Positions 35,950-44,419 of a DNA stretch of 64,000 nucleotides are shown piece by piece (position 1 is the stretch's first letter; each line of letters starts with the position of its first letter). This DNA is from CSP1-4 sp963777975. GTDB taxonomy: Bacteria > Chloroflexota > Limnocylindria > Limnocylindrales > CSP1-4. Under the pieces are notes generated by a model. That model was not told where the DNA came from and did no database searches. It was given only the letters and a program-made list of their open reading frames with translations. The stretch lies in contig CAVZSO010000004.1 of the NCBI GenBank assembly GCA_963777975.1, forward strand, positions 1 to 64,000. Direction: 5' to 3'. The translations under genes were made by a program, and so were the position numbers.

Positions 35950-36597
35950 CTATCGCGCCGACGCCTGGTGGCCGGGCTTCTCGGCGATGATCCACAGGAA
36001 GCTGACGTCGCCGTCCGGCTCGCGCATCGACACGATCTCGTCGGTCCGAAGTTCGAAGCCTGCCGCTCTGAGCAGACGTCGGTTCTCCTCAGCGTCGTGG
36101 CTGCTGAAGAACATCGGCTCGCCGAGCCAGTCGCCCGTCCAGTCGGGCGCATCGGTCGCGCCGAGCGTCGCCAGGAAGCGACCGCCCGGAGCCAGCCAGC
36201 GGTGGATGTCCGCGAACAGGCGCGCATGCGCATCACGCGGGACGTGCGAGACGGCGTAGAGGGCCACGACGCCATCGAACGAGCCGTCCGCGAACCGATG
36301 CGCGGTGAAGTCACCATGGATGAAGGCCGCCTCCGGCACGTTGCCGCGCGCCAGGTCGATCTGCCTGCGGGAGATGTCGATGCCGACGACGTCGAACCGG
36401 CCAGCCAGCCATCGCGTCGAGGGCACTCCCGCGCCGCAGCCGAGCTCGAGGACGCGGGCACCGTCGACCAGCCCGTCGGCGAACCGTTCGAGCATCCGCT
36501 CTCGTGGGTCTCCCTGGATGGCCTGACCCCATGTCAGGTAACGCTCCGCCAGGCGGTCGTAGCCCGCCGCGACGATGCGCTTGCGAGGGTCGTCCAT
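35950..36597 (-). CDS. SAM-dependent methyltransferase
   Basis: The 215-residue class I methyltransferase has motif I (ARVLELGCGAGVPSTRWLAG), the acidic residue after strand 2 (FDVVGIDISRRQIDLA), and GSFDGVVALYAVSHVPRDAH with WLAPGGRFLATLGATDAP. It has no extra domain. The pattern suggests a small-molecule or quinone-like substrate, with no evidence on which. It begins near ATGGACGACCCTCGCAAGC. It stands upstream of mreB in the same direction but 140 bases away, so co-transcription is uncertain. Confidence 0.8.
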   Translation of the reverse strand: MDDPRKRIVAAGYDRLAERYLTWGQAIQGDPRERMLERFADGLVDGARVLELGCGAGVPSTRWLAGRFDVVGIDISRRQIDLARGNVPEAAFIHGDFTAHRFADGSFDGVVALYAVSHVPRDAHARLFADIHRWLAPGGRFLATLGATDAPDWTGDWLGEPMFFSSHDAEENRRLLRAAGFELRTDEIVSMREPDGDVSFLWIIAEKPGHQASAR

Positions 36598-36647
36598 GGC
36601 TCAGCCATCGTCGCATGGCGGATCCCGTGCTCGCCGGTGGGTAACGA

Positions 36648-37427
36648 TCAACGACCGCCACCCGGCCGATCGAACGGGATGCCTCGGTCGCGGAGGCTGA
36701 CATAGACATCGTGGCCGATGACGAGATGGTCGAGCACGGGCACGTCCAACAGCCGGCCTCCCGCCACCGCCTCCGCCGTCAGGTGCAGGTCATCCGGGCT
36801 CGGCGTCGGATCCCCGGATGGGTGGTTGTGGACGAGGATGATGCCCGCCGCATGATGCCGGACGGCATCCCGAAAGAGCTCACCGACGCGGACCAACGAG
36901 GCGGCGACGTTCCCTCGGTAGACGGTCTCGACAGCCAGCACGACGTTCTTCGTGTTGAGCAGGACGACCCGCAGCTCCTCGCGCTCGAGACGGCCCATCT
37001 GCAGGATGAGGCGATCAGCAAGGTCGCGCGGCCCCCGGATCGCGAAGCGGCCGGTGGGCCAATCGGCCAGCAAGCGGCGGCCAAGCTCGAAGGCCGCCGA
37101 GAGACGAGCGGCTCGCGCGGACCCGACACCCGTGATCGCCTCAAGCTCGACGACGCTCGCCTGTGACAGGCCGGCCAAACCGTCATGCTCAGCCAGCGCC
37201 TCGACCGCCAGATCGAGCGCCGTCCGACCGTTCGAGCCCGTCCCCCAGACGAGCGCGATCAGCTCCGCGTTCGAGAGCCCGGCCGCGCCCCGCGCAGCCA
37301 GCCGCTCACGGGGGCGCTCGTCTGGCGGCAGCTCCCGGATCGTCCGGACGCCGTGAGTGCGTCCGGCGCGGACCGCCGCCATGCGATCGTCACGTGACGC
37401 GGGCAAGACTGTCGGATCGAGCGCCAT
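36648..37427 (-). CDS. radC: RadC-family JAMM/MPN protein
   Basis: The 259-residue product has a helix-hairpin-helix region (LAARGAAGLSNAELIALVWG, VVELEAITGVGSARAARLSA) and a C-terminal JAMM domain. The metal site is E183 with H200-x-H202 and D206 in IILVHNHPSGDPTPSPDD. RadC was named for a repair phenotype since disputed, and the JAMM domain implies a metal-dependent hydrolase. I chose the ATG at 37427; an in-frame ATG at 37382 would start at MAAVRAGRTHG. Length and motifs are standard. Confidence 0.9.
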   Translation of the reverse strand: MALDPTVLPASRDDRMAAVRAGRTHGVRTIRELPPDERPRERLAARGAAGLSNAELIALVWGTGSNGRTALDLAVEALAEHDGLAGLSQASVVELEAITGVGSARAARLSAAFELGRRLLADWPTGRFAIRGPRDLADRLILQMGRLEREELRVVLLNTKNVVLAVETVYRGNVAASLVRVGELFRDAVRHHAAGIILVHNHPSGDPTPSPDDLHLTAEAVAGGRLLDVPVLDHLVIGHDVYVSLRDRGIPFDRPGGGR

Positions 37428-37630
37428 CGCAGCACTCCGTGGCCGGCGGCAGGCTGGTGCTCCGGGCCCGAACGACGGAGCCCGCCAATTCCCCCGCCAT
37501 CCGGACCCGAGAGCCAGGGCATCGTAAGCAGGCCGGCTCATCGGCCACTTCCCGTCCGGTTGTCGCGGCCTGCGTGGCGCCAGAACGCCTTCGGGCGCGC
37601 CGGCCCGGTGCGCCTGCGAGGCCGATCGGC

Positions 37631-38662
37631 TCAGGCCGGTGCGCCACCCCCGAGCTGCCCGGCGAGGGCGGCCAGCACCAGGAGTGTGCCGTTGTAACCG
37701 ATGTGGCCGGCGATCGAGGCCCCGATCCCGCGGCGCTGGTAGGCCCACCCGAGGACGAACCCGAGCGGCAGGATGACCGCGACCTGCAGGATGGCCTCGC
37801 GTGCCGCGTCGCCGAAGGTGGCACCGCCGACGTTGGCGATGTGGACGAGTGCAAAGAAGACGGCGCTGCGGATGAGCGCCGATCGTGGACCCAGGTCGCG
37901 CCGCCAGGCGCTCAAGGCAAAGCCACGGAAGAAGATCTCTTCCGCGATCGGTGCTACGACCGCCGCTCCGAGCACGACCAGGATGGTGGCCGTCACGCCC
38001 TCGACCGGCGGGATGCGGCCCGTCGGCCGGACATCCAGGATCGAGGCCAGGATGCCGGCTCCGAGGAGCACGGGCACCAGCACGGGCACGGTCACGATCA
38101 ATCCGAAACCGGCGTCGCTCAGGAGCCGGCTGATGCGCCCTGCTCCCGCCGGCCAGCCCATCTGGACCCAGGTCAGGGCGCCGGTCCTGACGACGAAGAA
38201 GACGATGACCACGACGTAGCCCGCCGCGACCACCAGCAATCCCAGCAGGAAGCCCGACCCCGTTGCGGGATCGAGGAGTCCGGCGATACCCAACACGACT
38301 GCCGCGCTGCCGCTCAGGACGGCGGCCGTGAAGAAGCCGAGCACCGGCGACGGGCCGCGGTAGGCCGCCTCCGGTCGCGAAACCCGCCGCTCGACGACCT
38401 GGGAGCCGCAGGCCGCTGCCAGCCCGATGCTCATGGCCGCCAGCCCAGCCATGGCCAGTTGCGACCGTGCATCGGCGGTCGAGATGACGGCGATGATGAG
38501 GGTCGCGAGGCCGATCCCGGTCAGCAGCCAGGCGACCAGGTAGAGGCCGCTGGCTGGCCGGTCGAGGCTGAAGACGCCGGCCGGCGGCGGACCGCCATCA
38601 GGCGGCGTGGTTTCGGGTTCGGGTGCGTCGCCGTCCGGTCCCATCGACCGGGGCCCGATCAC
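37631..38662 (-). CDS. CPBP-family intramembrane metalloprotease
   Basis: A polytopic protein of 343 residues with about eight hydrophobic segments. Motif 1 is APIAEEIFFRGFALSAWR (EExxxR), motif 2 is FFALVHIANV (FxxxH), and motif 3 is the terminal GHIGYNGTLL. This is the CPBP/Rce1 (ABI) family, which cleaves within the membrane or handles prenylated or peptide substrates. The start at 38662 overlaps the stop of the upstream zinc-ribbon gene as ATGA, so translation is probably coupled. An in-frame ATG at 38644 is possible. Confidence 0.85.
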   Translation of the reverse strand: MIGPRSMGPDGDAPEPETTPPDGGPPPAGVFSLDRPASGLYLVAWLLTGIGLATLIIAVISTADARSQLAMAGLAAMSIGLAAACGSQVVERRVSRPEAAYRGPSPVLGFFTAAVLSGSAAVVLGIAGLLDPATGSGFLLGLLVVAAGYVVVIVFFVVRTGALTWVQMGWPAGAGRISRLLSDAGFGLIVTVPVLVPVLLGAGILASILDVRPTGRIPPVEGVTATILVVLGAAVVAPIAEEIFFRGFALSAWRRDLGPRSALIRSAVFFALVHIANVGGATFGDAAREAILQVAVILPLGFVLGWAYQRRGIGASIAGHIGYNGTLLVLAALAGQLGGGAPA

Positions 38663-39267
38663 CGGGAGGAGGCCGTCCGCCGCTTCGGTTCGACGGGCGC
38701 GGTGACGGTCGCGTCGTCCACGGTCGCCGCCGCGATGGTCCTCGAGCGGACCGGGATCCTGGTCGTCGTCGTGTCGCGCAGCAGCTCAGGGCGTTCGAAG
38801 TCCTTGCCGCACCAGGCACACAACGACCAGTCGAGCTCGACGAGCTTGCTGCAGTTCGGGCAGACGCGGCGCAGGCGGTTGCGGCAGTTGGGGCAGATGA
38901 TCCAGTCGTGTTCGACCCGGCGGTGGCAATTGGCGCAGTGCGCCTGGGCCTCGACCTCGACGAGCATCGCCTCCTCGGCCAGCGCCCGTTCGTTGGCCTC
39001 CGCGATCGTCTCTCCTGGTCGGACGATCTTGTACACGATGGCCGCGAAGATGAAGAAGACGGGGGTGAAGACGACGATGAAGGCCGCAGCCAGATAGGGC
39101 AGGATCGGATTGGCGGTCCGGCGGCTCATGTCCTTGTAGGCCCACAGCGCTGTCGCCAGCCAAAGCATGACCACGTAGATGGCGATGAGCTGGAAGCCGA
39201 GCTGGACCGTCGGATTGTCCAGGATGCTCTGGAAGAACTGGCCGATCGTGTCGAGGATCTGTTCCAT
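38659..39267 (-). CDS. Membrane protein with C-terminal double zinc ribbon
   Basis: The 202-residue protein has two membrane helices (LGFQLIAIYVVMLWLATALW and AAAFIVVFTPVFFIFAAIVY), then cytoplasmic CxxC pairs: CANCHRRVEHDWIICPNCRN and CPNCSKLVELDWSLCAWCGK. This is the double zinc ribbon (DZR) type. Its role is unknown; the coupling to a CPBP protease by ATGA overlap suggests a joint membrane function. A third conserved-looking motif, DMSRRTANPI, links the helices. Confidence 0.8.
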   Translation of the reverse strand: MEQILDTIGQFFQSILDNPTVQLGFQLIAIYVVMLWLATALWAYKDMSRRTANPILPYLAAAFIVVFTPVFFIFAAIVYKIVRPGETIAEANERALAEEAMLVEVEAQAHCANCHRRVEHDWIICPNCRNRLRRVCPNCSKLVELDWSLCAWCGKDFERPELLRDTTTTRIPVRSRTIAAATVDDATVTAPVEPKRRTASSR

Positions 39268-39418
39268 CAGGTCCGGGCAGGTGGCCTCCTAGCGCTCGCG
39301 TGGACTCGCGGGCCGGCGCGAGTGTAGCAGGGGTCGTCGACTCCCCGGGTGCCCCGCCGCGAGGCAGGGACCCGCTCGGCAGAAGACGCGCGAGGGGTGC
39401 CCAGCGTGACGTTTCCCG

Positions 39419-40285
39419 TCACGACGCGGGCGGTTCCGCTGCCTGCGGCTCGCGGCCGAGCAGCGTCAGGAGACCGCCGATCAGACTCAACGAACCGCCG
39501 ATGACGAACAGCCAGGCGCCAGGGCCGACGACCGAGATGGCATCGAGCTTCTCCCAGAAGATCCCGACCACGAAGATCCCGAAGAGGGCCGGCAGCCAGC
39601 CAGTGCGGACCCGAGCGCTGAGGCCGACCGGCTGGATGGCCAGGAAGAGCAGCACGAGGTCGACCAGGAAGACGAGGATCCGACTGCCGCGATTGAAGCC
39701 CCAGGCGTCGAACAGGCTGATGCCCGGCAGCATCGGCGACCAGGGCAGGAAGAAGGCGACGGCCACGAGCGTCAGGCCGAACGCGCCGATGCGGCCGCCA
39801 GCACTGTCCGGGATGGCGAGCGGAAGGTCGGCGAAGATGCCCGCCTTCGGCTCCCGAGCAGGCGTCGCGGGCAGCCCGGCGGCGAGGTCGTCGTCGGGCG
39901 ACGTCGCGGCCGCTCGAGCCGAGTACCACTGATTCGGTCCGAGCTCGGGGCCTGCCGCTGGCGCGGCAGCAGCTGGGATGGCCGCCGTATGGACCGAGGG
40001 TGTCGTCGGCGGCGGCGGCTCGGCAGGTGGCGGAGGCGGTGACGGCCAACCGGCGACGACCGGCTCCGGGCCAGGCCCCGGGGCCCCGGCACTGGGCACA
40101 GGGTCGCTGGGGCGCGGCGGGCTCGGCGCGGACGTGGCGGCGACTGGAGCGGCACCCGTCTGCGCGGTGCGGCGGACGGCAGCGAGGATGGCACCACAGG
40201 ATCGACAGGTCAGCCAATCGGGTTCGACGGCGGCGGCGCACGTCGGACAGCGTCCAGTGCGGTTCCCGAGCGCCTCACCTTCCAT
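39419..40285 (-). CDS. Zinc-ribbon membrane protein with Pro-rich linker
   Basis: The ATG at 40285 begins MEGEALGNRTGRCPTCAAAV, giving one zinc ribbon (CPTC...CRSC). A linker of about 100 Pro/Ala residues leads to four hydrophobic segments (IGAFGLTLVAVAFFLPW, ILVFLVDLVLLFLAIQPVG, LPALFGIFVVGIFW, GAWLFVIGGSLSLIGGLLTL). The zinc end is cytoplasmic. I do not recognise a family. It is the second of three zinc-ribbon proteins in this minus-strand run and starts 5 bases after the next membrane gene ends. Confidence 0.7.
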   Translation of the reverse strand: MEGEALGNRTGRCPTCAAAVEPDWLTCRSCGAILAAVRRTAQTGAAPVAATSAPSPPRPSDPVPSAGAPGPGPEPVVAGWPSPPPPPAEPPPPTTPSVHTAAIPAAAAPAAGPELGPNQWYSARAAATSPDDDLAAGLPATPAREPKAGIFADLPLAIPDSAGGRIGAFGLTLVAVAFFLPWSPMLPGISLFDAWGFNRGSRILVFLVDLVLLFLAIQPVGLSARVRTGWLPALFGIFVVGIFWEKLDAISVVGPGAWLFVIGGSLSLIGGLLTLLGREPQAAEPPAS

Positions 40286-40290
40286 GGCCT

Positions 40291-41190
40291 CTAGTGTCCG
40301 ACGTTCGTCCAGTCCCCTTCCGCCCTCACGCGGCTGGTCCAGAGGTGAGCCCGGATCACCGACGCGATGCCGCACAGGAGCAGGACGCCGACCCAGACGG
40401 CGGCCAGGGCCACGGTCGCGACCATCGCCAGGGCTGCGTCAGCCGAGCCCAGGACGGCGCCGGACAGCCGCGACAGAGCGACATGGGCTGCGTCCCAGGT
40501 CGCACCGATCAGCGCGAGGCCGGGCACGAGCACCACCAGCGTCGCCAGCCAGCCGACTGCGGCTGTGCCGACGACGCTCGCCAGCGCAGACAGCCCGGTC
40601 GGCGGGCGTCGGTCGCGAACGACGATGCGTCGCGAGAGCACCCCGTCCAGCGCCTCGGAGACGAGGAGCGCGCCGACGAGAACGCCGAGAGGCAGCGCCG
40701 AGCGTGTGACGACCCGCGCCGCGAAGGACACGGTCAGGTCGCCCGGCAACAGAAGCTCGTTGCGGACGTCATCCGTGACCCGCGCGAACGTCACTGCGAG
40801 GGCGGCCCCGAGCGGGATCAGCGCAAGGATCTCGCCGGCCACCAGTCGACCGACCGCCGCACGTCCCGCGGCCCGGCTCGGGATCCCCCAGCGCTCGTGC
40901 AGCAGTGACTGGGCGACGGCCGCCAGCAGCACGGCGACCGCCACGATGGCTGCGAACGTGGTGGTCGCGACGATGAGCAGGCTTCGAAGCGGCCCCTCGA
41001 TCCGGCCCGTCGAGACCACCGCCGGTCCCAGGATGGTGCCCACGCCGACGGGGCTCGGCAGGGTCAGGATGGGCAGCGCGAGGACGACGAGGCCACCGCG
41101 GACGAGGAAGCCGAGGATCCCGATCGGCCAGGCTCCAGGGTCGGAGACGGCGGCCTCGAGCGCCACAGCCGACCGTCGAGCGAGGCTCAC
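40291..41190 (-). CDS. Polytopic membrane protein, function unknown
   Basis: The 299-residue protein has about six hydrophobic segments, including GFLVRGGLVVLALPILTLP, LLIVATTTFAAIVAVAVLLA, LVVLVPGLALIGATW and ALAMVATVALAAVWVGVLLL. Polar conserved-looking pieces are HERWGIPSRAAGRAAVGRLV and RRPPTGLSALASVVGTA. No transporter signature is seen. The start overlaps the stop of the upstream gene as ATGA (41187-41190), so it is coupled to it. Confidence 0.7.
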   Translation of the reverse strand: MSLARRSAVALEAAVSDPGAWPIGILGFLVRGGLVVLALPILTLPSPVGVGTILGPAVVSTGRIEGPLRSLLIVATTTFAAIVAVAVLLAAVAQSLLHERWGIPSRAAGRAAVGRLVAGEILALIPLGAALAVTFARVTDDVRNELLLPGDLTVSFAARVVTRSALPLGVLVGALLVSEALDGVLSRRIVVRDRRPPTGLSALASVVGTAAVGWLATLVVLVPGLALIGATWDAAHVALSRLSGAVLGSADAALAMVATVALAAVWVGVLLLCGIASVIRAHLWTSRVRAEGDWTNVGH

Positions 41191-41663
41191 GATGGGCTGC
41201 CGGCGACTTCCAGCGCCCGCGCGAAGGCCCGCACGACCTCCCCGGCCAGCTCATTGGTGCGCATGGTCGCGGCCCGGACGGGCTCCCAGCGCACGGCGAG
41301 CTGGACGATGCATGGCCGCTCCCACGGTCGGCTCTCGTCGTCGGCAGGATGCAGCTTGAGGCGAACGAGCCGACGGCCATCTTCTTCGGCGATGAGGCCG
41401 GCCAGGGCACCGGCAAAGGTCGGCCCGATCACGGATAGCGGCGGCACCGGCGGTGGCCCCGAGCGCGGCGCGACCGAGCGTGTATCGATGATGCCGGCAC
41501 TGTCGAATGCCCACAGGTGCGCCAACCACCAGCCATCGTCGGTCTCGGTCGGCTTGCTCATGCCGACTCGTACGGCGACGCCCGGATCGGATGGCCCGGC
41601 ATGCAGCCGCACGATGCGCTCGCGAGCGAACGAGGGACCCGGTGTCGGCAGACGATCGGCCAC
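41187..41663 (-). CDS. Conserved-looking soluble protein, function unknown
   Basis: The 158-residue product (MADRLPTPGPSFARERIVRL onward) contains DDGWWLAHLWAFDSAGIIDT and RLVRLKLHPADDESRPWERP. It has no signal peptide, helix or known motif. It is coupled by a 4-base overlap to the membrane protein gene downstream, and may supply a cytoplasmic partner for it. I cannot place it in a family. Confidence 0.65.
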   Translation of the reverse strand: MADRLPTPGPSFARERIVRLHAGPSDPGVAVRVGMSKPTETDDGWWLAHLWAFDSAGIIDTRSVAPRSGPPPVPPLSVIGPTFAGALAGLIAEEDGRRLVRLKLHPADDESRPWERPCIVQLAVRWEPVRAATMRTNELAGEVVRAFARALEVAGSPS

Positions 41664-41698
41664 GGCGGGAGTCTAGTGCCGGGCCACCGACCGGGCGG

Positions 41699-42547
41699 TC
41701 AGGCCGTGGTGCCGGGCTCCGGGCGGTCGGGTTCGGTGGTCGCCGTATCCGCGACGGGACCTGCCATCGCGTCGGGGTCCGCGTCGGCGACGGTGTCACC
41801 CAGGGCGTCGGCTTCCTCGTGTGCGTCGGCGTCGGCCAGCCCTGCGAGTTCCGTGGCCGCCAGGTCGGGATCCACGTCGGCGTCGGCCACGATCATCGCT
41901 TCGACGTCCGAGCGAGCGGCGGCCACGGCTCGGGCCTGCCGCGCCTCGAGCTCCATCTCCAGCATGACCCGACGGACCTCGTCATCGGGTGGTCGGTTGG
42001 CGGCCTCCACGGTCGCCTCGTCGGGTGCCGGAACGACCGACTGCGCCGACGCCAGGCTGGGCGTCGTGTACATCGCCTGCCCGGACTTGGCTGCCTCGCG
42101 GTTGCGCTGGATCTCGACCAGCTCGAGCGCCCGGGCTGCCTCCGCCGAGAGGGTCGTGACACCGGGCACGACGAGGTCTTCGTCGGTCGGCTTGAGGCGC
42201 GAGCCGCAATGCGGACACAGCTCCAGGCCGTCGGACTCGAGGGGCCCGTTGCACCACTGACAGACGATGGCCTGCGGCTTGGGGGCGCCGAAGGCGAGCG
42301 TCTCCGGGTCGAGGTCCTCCGCAAAGGCCACGTCGCCTTCGTCGCCAAGGTCCGATCCGAGCGGCGGGGCGGCGTCGGCGTCGGCGTCTCCCTCGGGCTC
42401 CGTGCCGGTGCCGGGCTCCTCGGCGAGCATGGCCGGGGATACCACCGCCGGGGTATCGGCAGCGTCTCCTTGTGCAGCGTCCGGTGTCGGCGGCTGGGCA
42501 TCCGGTGCGTCGGCGGCTTGGTCGGCGGGCATCGGCTCCTCGTTCAT
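41699..42547 (-). CDS. Acidic zinc-ribbon protein
   Basis: The 282-residue, strongly acidic protein carries one four-Cys ribbon, VCQWCNGPLESDGLELCPHC, at about residues 92-113. Both ends are Asp/Glu/Ala-rich and probably disordered. A helical stretch (EVRRVMLEMELEARQARAVA) follows the ribbon. It is the third zinc-ribbon protein in the run. It starts 48 bases after guaA ends, in the same direction. Function unknown. Confidence 0.7.
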   Translation of the reverse strand: MNEEPMPADQAADAPDAQPPTPDAAQGDAADTPAVVSPAMLAEEPGTGTEPEGDADADAAPPLGSDLGDEGDVAFAEDLDPETLAFGAPKPQAIVCQWCNGPLESDGLELCPHCGSRLKPTDEDLVVPGVTTLSAEAARALELVEIQRNREAAKSGQAMYTTPSLASAQSVVPAPDEATVEAANRPPDDEVRRVMLEMELEARQARAVAAARSDVEAMIVADADVDPDLAATELAGLADADAHEEADALGDTVADADPDAMAGPVADTATTEPDRPEPGTTA

Positions 42548-42595
42548 GACGGGGATGCTAGCGCAGGGGGTACCGGTCGTGGAGTCCCCCGATGG

Positions 42596-44278
42596 TCACT
42601 CCCACTCGATCGTCGCCGGGGGTTTGGAGCTGATGTCGTAGACCACGCGATTGACGCCTGGGACCTCGTTCACGATGCGGCTGGAGATCCTGCCCAGCAC
42701 GTCGTAAGGCAGCTTGGCCCAGTCCGCGGTCATGCCGTCCTCGCTGGTCACGGCACGGATGGCGACCACGTTGGCGTATGTCCGGCCGTCGCCCATGACG
42801 CCGACGCTGCGGACGGGCGTCAGGATGGCGAAGGATTGCCAGACGCTGCGGTAGAGGCCGGAGGCCTTGATCTCGTCGATGACGATCCAATCGGCGTCAC
42901 GCAGCGTATCGAGCCGCTCGGCCGTGACCTCGCCGATGATCCTGATGGCGAGGCCGGGACCGGGGAAGGGCTGTCGATGGACCATGGCGTCGGGCAGGCC
43001 GAGCTCCAGCCCGACCGCGCGCACCTCGTCCTTGAACAGGTAGCGCAGCGGCTCGATGAGCTGGAAGCGCAGGTCGGCGGGCAGGCCGCCGACGTTGTGG
43101 TGCGTCTTGATCTTCTGGGCCGCCTTGGTCTCCGGTGCCGTCGACTCGATGACGTCGGGATAGAGGGTGCCCTGGGTCAGGAAGTCGATGGCCCCGATGC
43201 GCGCCGCTTCCTCCTCGAAGACGCGGATGAACTCGTCGCCGATGATGCGCCGCTTCTCCTCCGGATCCTCGACGCCGGCGAGGCGCGCCAGAAAGCGCGC
43301 CCGGGCATCGACCATGACCAGGTTCATGCCCAGGTTCTGCTCGAAGGTCGCGCGCAGGAGCTCCGACTCCTTCTTGCGCATCAGTCCGTGGTCGACATAG
43401 ATGCAGGTCAGCCGGTCGCCGACAGCGCGATGGACGAGGGCCGCAGCGACGGCCGAGTCGACGCCGCCCGACAGGGCGCAGATGACCTGGCCGGTCGAGC
43501 CCGTCTGCGACGCATGGGCATCGATGCGATGGCGGATGGCGGCGACCGTCGACTCAACGAAGTTGGCCGGCGTCCAGGTCTGTCGTGCGCCCGCGATGCC
43601 GACGACGAAGTTGCGCAGGACGTCACGGCCATGAGGGGTATGGACGACCTCGGGATGGAACTGGATGCCGTACAGATTGCGACCGGCATCGACCATGCCA
43701 GCGAAGGGCGACGAGTCCGTCTGCGCGGTGGCGGTGAAGCCCTCGGGCATGCGCGTGATGCTGTCGCCGTGGCTCATCCAGACCGGCTGCTCTCGATCGA
43801 GCCCCGCAAAGAGGCCACCGTCGGCGGTGATGCTGACCGTGGCCGGGCCGTACTCGCGCTTGGCCGTGGGGACCACGTCACCACCCAGCTCGAGGGCCAT
43901 CAGCTGCGCCCCATAGCAGATCCCGAGGACCGGGATCCGACCGGCCCAGATGGCCGGATCCGGCTTCGGTGCGTCCGCGTCATAGACGCTCATCGGCCCG
44001 CCCGAGAGGATCACGCCACGCGGCGCACGACGTTCGATCTCGGCCCAGGGCGTGTCGTGCGGCAGGAGCTCCGAGTAGACGTTCAGCTCGCGCACACGAC
44101 GGGCGATGAGCTGGGCGAACTGGCTGCCAAAGTCGAGGATCACCACGGAGTCGGGCGTGGTGGTCGGTCCGACGCCGTCGTCGGTCGTCGGACGGTCATC
44201 GGTGGAGCGATCCGGCGGCGGCGCGTCGAGCGCGACCTCGAGGTAGGCTTCGACCTCGGCATCGTCCGGAGCGAGCAC
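42596..44278 (-). CDS. guaA: GMP synthase (glutamine-hydrolysing)
   Basis: The 560-residue product converts XMP, glutamine and ATP to GMP. The class I glutaminase domain has GGPMSVYD, nucleophile C121 in GICYGAQ, and H208/E210 in FHPEV. The synthase domain has the PP-loop ALSGGVDSAVAAALVH (270-275), DHGLMRKKESELL, and the dimer end FPGPGLAIRIIGEVTAERLD to PPATIEWE. The first 44 residues before VVILDFGSQFAQ are extra and Asp/Pro-rich, so the true start may be internal; no internal ATG is available before that motif. It lies 141 bases downstream of guaB3, in purine order. Confidence 0.95.
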   Translation of the reverse strand: MLAPDDAEVEAYLEVALDAPPPDRSTDDRPTTDDGVGPTTTPDSVVILDFGSQFAQLIARRVRELNVYSELLPHDTPWAEIERRAPRGVILSGGPMSVYDADAPKPDPAIWAGRIPVLGICYGAQLMALELGGDVVPTAKREYGPATVSITADGGLFAGLDREQPVWMSHGDSITRMPEGFTATAQTDSSPFAGMVDAGRNLYGIQFHPEVVHTPHGRDVLRNFVVGIAGARQTWTPANFVESTVAAIRHRIDAHASQTGSTGQVICALSGGVDSAVAAALVHRAVGDRLTCIYVDHGLMRKKESELLRATFEQNLGMNLVMVDARARFLARLAGVEDPEEKRRIIGDEFIRVFEEEAARIGAIDFLTQGTLYPDVIESTAPETKAAQKIKTHHNVGGLPADLRFQLIEPLRYLFKDEVRAVGLELGLPDAMVHRQPFPGPGLAIRIIGEVTAERLDTLRDADWIVIDEIKASGLYRSVWQSFAILTPVRSVGVMGDGRTYANVVAIRAVTSEDGMTADWAKLPYDVLGRISSRIVNEVPGVNRVVYDISSKPPATIEWE

Positions 44279-44419
44279 GCGGTGGCCGGCATTGGCAGGC
44301 TCACCATGGACGGTCGTACCCCGCTGCTTGACCGTCGTTGGTTCGTGCTCTGTCAGGGTCGCCGACCTCCTCCTGCGCCCGATGGACGCTGGCTCAAGTC
44401 TAGCGGAGTCGACGGAGGT

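Noticed and set aside
42560..42600. GGGGG...CCCCC hairpin after guaA as terminator
   Set aside because: Only five pairs around a long loop, and the next gene follows in the same direction.
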